Shown here: positions 56,565 through 64,000 of the stretch, piece by piece | Numbering within the stretch: the first letter of the stretch is position 1 | Layout of the letters: each line of letters begins with the position of its first letter | Program-made: the position numbers and the translations under genes | Notes under the pieces: generated by a model | The model's input: only the letters and a program-made list of their open reading frames with translations | Databases searched by the model: none | Told to the model about the DNA's origin: nothing | Origin: Boswellia sacra | Lineage: Eukaryota > Streptophyta > Magnoliopsida > Sapindales > Burseraceae | Assembly (NCBI GenBank): GCA_013180625.2 | Contig: SNVD02003292.1 | Location: forward strand, 1-64,000 | Length of the DNA: 64,000 bases | Reading direction: 5' to 3'

Positions 56565-57450
56565 TTACGAAGACATCTTCTCAATACCACCTAAATTCTC
56601 ACAAATGTCAATGCACTCTTGAATTGGATTCTTTTGAGGTGGTGCTACTCCTGAAGGGCCACTCCTACTTCCTTGACTTAGTTTCTGACCCATAAGCTCA
56701 CTGGCTACCTTGAGAAAATTGTCCATCTGGTCATTGTTTTGGGTTGAACAACGATCAAGGTTCCTATTAGATGCCCTACGTGCCCTTTTCCTCCTACCAC
56801 TCTCGATAAGGGACCCTACAACTAGGTCATCCTCCTCCTCATTTTCTATATCATGAACATCAACGTGGATTCCAAAGTTCATAAAATTGTCCTCCACTTC
56901 CCGGTCCTCATCTGAGGTTGGGCGCATTTGTCTTGAAGAAAACCTCTAAACACCAGTTGCAGTAGAACCATTAAATATAAGTCCCAACATGTCATAGTAG
57001 TCTAACCCCCTTCGTTTAAATTGTTTTACAGATGGAACTTTCTATAAGTAATGTAAGTTATTAGTGTTTTGAGTAAATATATATAAAAATGAGTAACTCT
57101 AATTCAAAGATTTACCGTAAGGTATTCCTCCCAAACATCCTCAGATGCTGTCACTGTATTAGTATCAACATTCCATCCAAAGCTAATGGAAGCAATTAAA
57201 TCAGAGAATTCACGATGTTTCTTTCTAAATCAATTGAACTTAGACTTAAGTTGAGCCACAGAATAACGATATTGGGTTTTGCTGTATAATTCATCTGAAA
57301 TGGTATTCCATACCTTCTTTGAAAAAGTTCAAGTTTGTAATTCACCTTTTAGAACATGCTCATGACACAAACGAATAAAAATATATTCTCTCCTACTATT
57401 CCATTCAGTTTTGTCATCATGTTCATTGGTATTTGACGTCATACCGTTAC
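56565..57450 (-). pseudogene. MYB/SANT-like partner protein of the PIF/Harbinger element
   Basis: The first exon-like part (57440-57100) reads MTSNTNEHDDKTEWNSRREY, HEHVLKGELQT, KVWNTISDELYSKTQYRYSV, AQLKSKFN and ISFGWNVDTNTVTASEDVWE. This is the MYB/SANT-like DNA-binding domain common to plant Harbinger ORF1 proteins, with stops at two places. The second part (56927-56565) is acidic, then basic (GRRKRARRASNRN), with a short helical end (NPIQECIDICENLGGIEKMS). The protein normally helps import and DNA binding of the transposase. The pairing with 54679-56160 supports the call. Confidence 0.72.
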
Positions 57451-58534
57451 AACTAATACTACAAAATATAAGGAAAAATTAATGACACATAAGCATTGAC
57501 ATATCTCAATAAACTATTAAAGAACTGGTACGTGTAATTGTGTTATGGGCACTTGTTTATAATTAATCACAGTCGAGGACACTGATTGGAGCAACAGTTT
57601 GAAATTGTACCTGCAAAATTTATATTTAGAGAGTTAATTAATTTTTATGCTAATCCATTTGACTCTGTTTAATTAGTTAGAAAATTATATATTATTCCTT
57701 TTATCTTTATCTCAATATTCTTAAAATTAATCCGAATTTTCCTATTGTAGAATTGATCAATAAGATCTTTAATGAGTATAATTGATTTGTTCGATTATAA
57801 ATTGGTGTCAATTCTGGAAGAAAGGCTTAGATATCTAAAACCGAGCCTGGAAATCCCCTTTGATGGATCTCGTGTAGAGCATTAGGTTGTTTTACCTTCA
57901 TTTATTTAATTGCTTTATTATTAACATTTGGCCTCTTTTTTTATTTTTTGTATTTTCATTTTTACTGCAATTTTGAAATTGGATGTTTAAGTGACCGTCA
58001 AGTAAGTAAATGAAACCAACCAACCATATCAAGTACTACCATCTAGAACTGCAGTAATTAAAGTTTATTATCTGTATATAAAATCAGGGCTCATAGAATA
58101 AATATATAAATAAATACAATGCTGAAATATTTGAAAATGCTTGGATCTCTATCTCATCAAGTTCTTCAAAAAGCAATGATGACGATGAAAAGAGAGATCA
58201 TTTGCAAAATGAAAAGTCCCATAGACAAAGTAATTATAATATTTTTTAAATAATTAAAAAATTACAAGTCCAACTGTTGGGGTTATTATATTGAACATTA
58301 TCCATCAGGTATGTTAACTATGTTGCCAAACACTTTTAAGCCACATCTTCATATGGATAAAGACCAGGTTTCAGTCTAAGATCCGATGCCGTGTAAAAGA
58401 TAGTTCCTATTGTAATCAATAGAATTCTTCTTATTTCGGAAAGATCTAAGTTCAATAGCTGTGAATCTCATATATTTGGTACTTGAGTGCAATTCTTATA
58501 TCTAGCATGAAATATAAGTTGTCTCACCTGGGTA

Positions 58535-58625
58535 TACCGGGGTGCTAATTTCAAAGCTTGCTGACATCTTGAAGAGCTCTAGAGTAATTTGCCATTGCCA
58601 ATCTAGCACGAGACCTAAATAGAAG
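58535..58625 (-). pseudogene. possible TPR-protein exon remnant
   Basis: The minus strand, after an acceptor-like CTATTTAG, reads SRARLAMANYSRALQDVSKL and then meets stops. The phrase resembles the TPR helices of plant TPR proteins (RARLAMANYSRALED-type). Too short to name. Confidence 0.3.
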
Positions 58626-59062
58626 AGAAGTTTTATAAGGCTATCACAGCAAAACACAGTTATTGCAGAGAAGCTTATGCTCTATTTCTTAATTGTAAAA
58701 TTTTCTCTTGTTGTCAAGGTTCTCTTAATTAAGTTTCTGCCTATGAAGCCATACACTGGCCTTGCATTGGGAAGAAAACTAACACATTCTAGAAAAGACT
58801 CCCCCCTGGATCCGTCCCTGTATATATTTAAGAACTACAACAGTGGTCACTGGTGTAATAACCCATATCTATTTGTGTAGATTCTCTATTATGCACAAGC
58901 AATTTCAGAAGGTTTCTCCGAAGCAAACACACTGAGTTTTAAATGGTTTCTCTAAAGTGAAGCAAACAAAATACTTATCAACAAAGAGATACTATTAAAC
59001 AAACCTGCTTTTATACAGAACATGGATACCACCAAATGGTTTTAAATTCAGCATTGTAAGAT

Positions 59063-59149
59063 TATCACGAAACGTTGAATTTCCATTCAAGCTAAAATAG
59101 ATAATATCTTGTTAAACTTGGAAAATTTTTAATGATGAAAGAGCAAGTT

Positions 59150-59184
<35 letters not shown>

Positions 59185-59655
59185 GAGCAAATCCAAAGTC
59201 ACGTCCACAAGTAAAAAGTAGCATAAATATCCTATCTTGCTTGCCTAGTTCATGTTCGGTGAGTTTCTCATTCCTTAATAAGACAGCCAATTCAGATAAA
59301 GACTCGATTGCTATGTTCAAAGGAGGATTGATTATTAATAAAATGATTCAAACCTGATTTTCAACTCTACAGAGCCAATTTGACTTCTTGGCCACAGAGA
59401 TTATAAATATCAGATTAATTTTGTTTGTTCTTTTTCTACAAAGTCAAGTTGCACAGACGCAGTGACATGTGCGATGACGAATGCCGATTTTACATTGGCC
59501 CCATCTATCACGAAACGTTGAATTTCCATTCAAGCTAAAATAGATAATATCTTGTTAAACTTGAAAAATTTTTAATGATGAAAGAGCAAGTTGAGATATA
59601 TATATATATATAAGAGCAAATCCAAAGTCACGTCCACAAGTAAAAAGTAGCATAA
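59063..59655. repeat. direct duplication of about 160 bp, 453 bp apart
   Basis: 59063-59226 and 59516-59655 share TATCACGAAACGTTGAATTT, a TA microsatellite and GAGCAAATCCAAAGTCACGT, ending GTAGCATAA. They differ mainly in TA number (longer in the first). Between them a minus-strand phrase (AIESLSELAVLLRNEKLTEH) reads open but is unassigned. Confidence 0.85.
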
Positions 59656-60279
59656 TTAGCAAAAGCTAAAAATACAATTTTTCAAGATTCATCCAATACC
59701 CCTAACTACTTTGTTTTGAGACTACCAAACTCAAATACCAATTCCCAAGTGCAGATCTAGCGACAACAACTAAATGCAATGTCCAATCTCCAAGCACAAT
59801 CTAGCAATTCTGAATCAAGTTGTCTCCATGCAGGAATGTGGGTATTGCAAGGGCTCCGCCAGTGAAGGTTGAAGGTTTCCAGGAATTGATGGGTGGGGAT
59901 GTTTCATTGGAACATGAGTGTGATGAAATAGAAATGGGGTTCGGATTACAGTTGAGTGAAGGAGTAGATCTGAGTGAACAGTGCCTGCAAAGTATGGAGG
60001 AAGGGGTTTTGAACTTGGAAATGGAGAGAGAAGAAGAAAATAGAGAGAAGAAGAAAATAGAGAGAAGACGAAAACAGAGAGAAGACGAAAACAGAGAGAG
60101 AAGAGTTACTTTTATATCTAAGGATGAATTTGAAGGGCAAAAATGTAAAAAAAAAATGTTTTGTGAAAACATATTATAAAAACAGAAAAGAACACGTTTT
60201 GCACGAATTATAGTACACAGAAAATGAAAAACAGAGTTTATAAAACAAAAAAGAACACAGCCTTTATTTTAAGTCTAGT

Positions 60280-60690
60280 AGGTCTTTTATATGCAAGCTA
60301 TACTAGAATACTTCTCTTAGTTAGCTTGCGATTTTATTTAGGTTTATCACTTATTGTGAGTGTGGATAATCAATAGGGATTGATTATCTCTTTGGAAACT
60401 TTTATAACAATTTGAGAGGGACTCAAATTGTTGGGTCTGAAGTGCAACAAGGATCTCAGAGGCTAGTTTGCTAGAGTTGAAGTTCTTGGAGAGAGAGCAT
60501 GGTTTATATAGGATAGGTGAGTGTGAGAGAAGAGTACATTCCTCGACAGCAAAGTCCTAAGTCTTGTAAACTCGAACAACATAGTGAATTGCAACTTGGC
60601 TACCCATGGATGTAGACTTGTTTAAGCTGAACCACGTAAAAATTTCTCTGTGCCATTTTTACTTACGTATGTTATAACTGTTAGAACTGT
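60280..60690 (+). repeat. LTR-like scrap of a copia element
   Basis: Near 60605-60645 the plus strand has CCCATGGATGTAGACTTG followed by GCTGAACCACGTAAA. This is the conserved LTR phrase also seen, on the minus strand, in the 1.8 kb copia LTRs (TTTACGTGGTTCGGCAAACC and CCTACGTCCACGGG). No PBS, TSD or coding region follows. The rest diverges. Confidence 0.4.
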
Positions 60691-62064
60691 TGTAGCTGTG
60701 TTGCACATAAATAAGTTCATAACTTTAGAATTTACAATAATATTGTATTAAATTATAATTGTATTTATATTTGTATTTATTCAAATTTAAATTATTTTGT
60801 AAAAGTCATTTCCAAAAGAGTTAAAAATGAATTAGATAGAGATATTTTCTTAAAGAATTAAGAATAACATAAATCATTTACATTTTTGCATTTAGGCAAA
60901 TTATTTGCAAGTAAATTTTGTTTAAAAAAAAATTAACATAATATAGGGCAAAGTAAAGGAAAAATTAAACCCGCAGCCATTAATTTCCATTCTGTGAAAG
61001 AAAGGTATCAGAGTAATTTTATGTTATGGGTAAAATATCTCAAATAAAATAATAAAAGTGAAATTTAATTATTTTTCTTTTTTATTCTCTCTTCTTTTTC
61101 TTTTTTTTTCATTCTCTCTCCCCTGTCTCTCCCTTTTCTTCCTCAGTGTAAACTCTTTCTCGCCATCGTCTCCAACCTAGCATCAATCACAAAAATAAAA
61201 ACCCTAAATTCAAAGCCAAAGCCATCGCCATTGCCATCGCCAACTTTCCAACAACTTACTTTCATTTCTCTACCACCTCCAATTACATCAAAATTACCAA
61301 CTTAAGTTGGGGAATTTTCACTTTTGGCCCCCAAATAAGAGGCCTTTTTATTTTTAACCATGCAATCCAAATATTTCAGCACACTAGCCTCCCATCCAAA
61401 ATTTTGTAGACTTTGATGAGAATACCCTTGTTGTAATAACTCTCTAACTAACTCTAACCACCACCATTACTCTCTCTCTCTCTCTCTAACTCTTTCAAAG
61501 TCAAAAGTAACTTAAAATCGAGAAACTATTGTCTAAACACTTTATTCAATAATTTAACAATACAAAAAAAAACAAAAATCAAAGTTGTAAAGCTTTGAAA
61601 AAGGTAATGTTCTCTCCAACTAAGCTCAAAGTAATTTATCTAGAATGTAGCACTAGACTGTGAAATTCATCCCACATGTGTAGAAATAGGAGAAAAATGG
61701 TTGGAATAGAGTTACTTAGATTGGTTTTGCAATTTTTGATTTGAAAATCGCGATCTAAGTTGTTTCTGTTGCTACTGCATTTCAAGACATCCAATTCGAC
61801 AATTCGACAGTCGAACTGTCAAATAATTGTCAAAGTTTAGTTGAATTGTCAAAGTTCTATCAAAATTTTGTCAAACTTATACCTATTCTTGATTTGTCGT
61901 TGAACAATGTTGTCGAATTGTCAAAGTTATATGATTAAATTGTTGAATACATATCGTTATATGTTGAGGTTGAGTAGCATGTCAAGCGAACAAGTAGATC
62001 AGCTATTGTTGATTTAACACGAAGCCAGGAAACCTCAAAAGATGAGGCATTTGAGCAACGTGGA

Positions 62065-64000
62065 ATGTATACTTACCATCATCCACCCTCCACAAATGTT
62101 GGTCGTGATGTTAATGTTGATGGTGATGTTAATGTTGGTGGAGATGTTAATGTTGGTTGTGATGCTAATGTTGGCTATAATGGCAGCATTAGATGGGGTG
62201 GTGCTAATGTTGGAGGTGGTGTTCGTGTAGGATGGGGTGGTTCTTTCGGTGTTGGTATTGTTCATGGCCTTGGCAGCCTTAAAGAAGAATTTGAAGAGGC
62301 ATCAACAGTAAGGGATAGTTACAAGGGTGTATGTGTTGATAATGAGGGAGAAAATGCTAAAGATTGGGCCAATGTGGGAACAAATATCAAAAGCCAAAGG
62401 TGTAGTGATGGTGATGTCAATGATGTGCGCGAACTACAATTGTCTAATCCTATTACAAGCCCCTTGAGTCAGATGAACGCCAGTACGTCAAACCATGTAA
62501 GTTGTGATCTAATCCGTCAAATTGTGGAGGATGTCTTTTCTTTCATGCCTCCGATACCACCATCTACATACACGATTCAGCATGACACACATAAAATTGA
62601 TAGTGGAGAAGTATTGGTGGAGCAAATTTTTTTCTATAAAACCAAACTCCTTCACAAATTAGGGAACATGGCATTGCAACATAACTTCGAGTTCAAGGTA
62701 ATAAGGTCAACAAAATCACGATTCGAAGTTGATTGTCAAGATGAATCTTGTAAATTGCATTTAAGAGCTACAAAGGTCAATGACACTAATTTCTTCCAAG
62801 TAAAGGTGTTTAACAGCAAAAACACATGTGAAAGTGTTGGACTTCATCCTAAGCATAGGTAAGGAAGTGCCCATCTCATCAGAAAACACATTAAATAGAA
62901 GTTTGTGAATGCCTCATGAATATATCGTCTAAGGAAAATTATTGAAGACATTCAAAAGGACCTTCACATCACAATAAGCTACCAAAAGGTTTGGAAGGCA
63001 AAAGAGGCAATCTTAAATCAACTTCATGGAACCGCAGAAAAGACATATGCACTTTTTCCTTCATCTTGCTATGTTGTTAAAGAAAAAAATCATGGAACAG
63101 TAACTGCATTGAACTTGACATTGAAAACCACTTCAAATATTATTTCATGGCATTGGGGGCTTCAATTAGTGATTTCTTCACTTTGATTAGGCCTGTTATG
63201 GCTATTGATGAGGACATTTTTTAGTGGAAAGTATAGGGGCACCTTATTCATGGCACAATGTATGGATGGCAATAATCATATTTTTTCCCCTTGTTACTAG
63301 ATTTGGGCATTCGAAGAATGATAAATCATGGGGTTGGTTCATGTTGAGGTTATATGGTGTCATTAGCCACATCCAAAACCTTCTTTGTCGATCGAGACAA
63401 AAGCGTCGCTAGGGATGTGACTAACATCTTCTCACATGCCATTTTTGGTATCTGCATGCATCATCTCAAATGTAATCTCAAGACAAGGTTCAAGAATAAC
63501 TACCTTTCTACTACCTCTATCAATGCAACCAAGGCTTGCCGTGAATCAGACTTTAATCATTTTTTTTAGTGCATTAGAGGCATCAGTCAAGGCATCGCCG
63601 AGCATCTAATTCAAGCTAACCCAAGTAAATGGGCAAGGTGTCGCTTTCCTGCTCTTAGATACAATATCATGATAACCAACATTGCTAAGTCTATGAATAG
63701 CTGGATGAAAAAGTCGAAAGGATTAGGCATAACACTCATTTGTGAATACTACCATCAGGTTAGTTGATGACATTAGATGTTCTAATAACAACATTCTATT
63801 TACTACTTTTATGCTAACTCAATGTTTCTTTCTGTTAAATAGGTCTTACAAGAGTGGTTTCATGAGCGACAGTTTGCAGCTACTGAGTCATCTTTTGTTT
63901 TAACCAAGTGGACTGAGGCATTATTGATGAAAAAAGAACGAGTCAAGTGTATTCGGGCAGAGTATTTAACTTGGATAAGCTACCATGCGAGCATGCCATT
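62065..64000 (+). pseudogene. MuDR-type transposase, frameshifted, runs off the window
   Basis: The first frame (62065-62862) has an N-terminal Gly/Val/Asp/Asn repeat (DVNVGG units), then the MuDR DNA-binding domain (KLGNMALQHNFEFKVIRSTK, SRFEVDCQDESCKLHLRATK). Shifted frames follow with YQKVWKAKEAILNQLHG, then KYRGTLF and AQCMDGNN (63225-63270), the motif NDKSWGWF (63320), HAIFGICMHHLKCNLKTRFK (63435-63495), ESDFNHFF (63545), and after an intron-like gap (63762-63840) VLQEWFHERQFAATESSF. This is the MULE transposase domain order, followed by the region before the SWIM zinc finger. At least four stops or shifts lie between 62862 and 63570, so the gene is dead. Confidence 0.85.
62100..62190 (+). 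repeat. 18-bp coding repeat in the MULE N-terminus
   Basis: Four to five copies of GATGTTAATGTTGGTGGT-like units encode DVNVGG, degrading toward the 3' side. Confidence 0.8.

Larger units (their letters stand above)
54660..57460 (-). mobile_element. PIF/Harbinger-like element with two genes
   Basis: Two minus-strand genes typical of plant PIF/Harbinger elements lie in the usual pair: a MYB/SANT-like protein (about 57450-56565) and a DDE transposase (about 56160-54679). TIRs and a 3-bp TSD were not found, so the ends are those of the coding parts. The palindromic array at 53010-54250 may belong to it. Confidence 0.75.
57470..61300. other. mostly non-coding stretch between DNA transposons
   Basis: AT-rich with a (TA)n run at 59153-59180. 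It contains the tandem duplication, the possible TPR exon and the LTR-like scrap listed separately. The plus frame 59820-60179 has a Glu/Arg-rich end made of a purine repeat (60010-60100, GAGAGAAGA units); I do not treat it as a gene. Confidence 0.45.
61310..64000 (+). mobile_element. Mutator-like element (MULE), 5' part
   Basis: A likely terminal inverted repeat starts GGGGAATTTTCACTTTTGGC at about 61310, a type common at plant MULE ends. About 750 bp later a MuDR-type transposase gene begins and runs past the window edge. The right TIR and the 8-9 bp TSD cannot be seen. Confidence 0.65.

Noticed and set aside
59820..60179. 119-aa Glu/Arg-rich frame as a host gene
   Set aside because: The C-terminal half is a purine repeat, and no homology, splice structure or conservation could be recognised.

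Overview
The window is nuclear DNA of a flowering plant, almost certainly a dicot. It is AT-rich, with GT-AG introns, plant-type LTR retrotransposons (Ty3/gypsy and Ty1/copia), CACTA, PIF/Harbinger and Mutator-like DNA transposons, a SINE, and broken copies of plant genes (plastid GET3, RPN5, cyclin B, TTM, neutral/alkaline invertase). I see no clearly intact host gene. It looks like transposon-rich, gene-poor chromatin. The species cannot be read from the sequence.

Layout. 1-3887: a minus-strand gypsy element of the Ogre/Tat/Athila type with a 1.4 kb LTR and a large internal deletion, inserted in a CACTA element. 3888 to about 10.7 kb: that CACTA element (minus strand), with a Ptta/En/Spm-type gene and a TNP2 transposase; the TNP2 gene is split by a solo copia LTR (8538-10325, TSD ATTCG). 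10.7-15.6 and 20.6-23.35 kb: AT-rich DNA with several minus-strand exon-like pieces that may be one decayed host gene. 15600-20608: a complete but dead copia element (172 bp LTRs, TSD ATATA).

23359-48228 is a nest of three layers. The outer layer is a plus-strand Tekay/Del-like chromovirus (TSD ATGTC). Its 5' LTR was hit by a minus-strand copia element (24381-43710, TSD GAGTG). The 3' LTR of that copia element is in turn split by a 12.1 kb block (24866-36985). The right edge of the block is exactly a CACTA-transposon end (CACTA TIR plus a dense subterminal repeat array). Inside the block, all on the plus strand, lie an 11-exon GET3B-like gene with a premature stop and an altered P-loop, three linked exons of an unrecognised gene, one RPN5 (PSMD12) exon, the last exons of a B-type cyclin, four exons of a TTM-type CYTH protein, and one unrecognised terminal exon. 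The simplest reading is a CACTA element that captured pieces of at least four host genes and later lost its left end.

48.3-49.3 kb holds a neutral/alkaline invertase pseudogene. At 49.86-49.99 kb is a SINE with TSD. 53.0-54.25 kb is a tandemly duplicated array of a palindromic motif (GCACGACC/GGTCGTGC). 54.7-57.5 kb is a two-gene PIF/Harbinger element (minus strand). 57.5-61.3 kb is mostly non-coding with a tandem duplication, a possible TPR exon and an LTR-like scrap. 61.3-64.0 kb is the 5' part of a Mutator-like element whose broken transposase runs off the right edge.

Most coding material here is decayed, so the value of the window lies in the nested history, readable from five clean target-site duplications, and in the multi-gene capture block.
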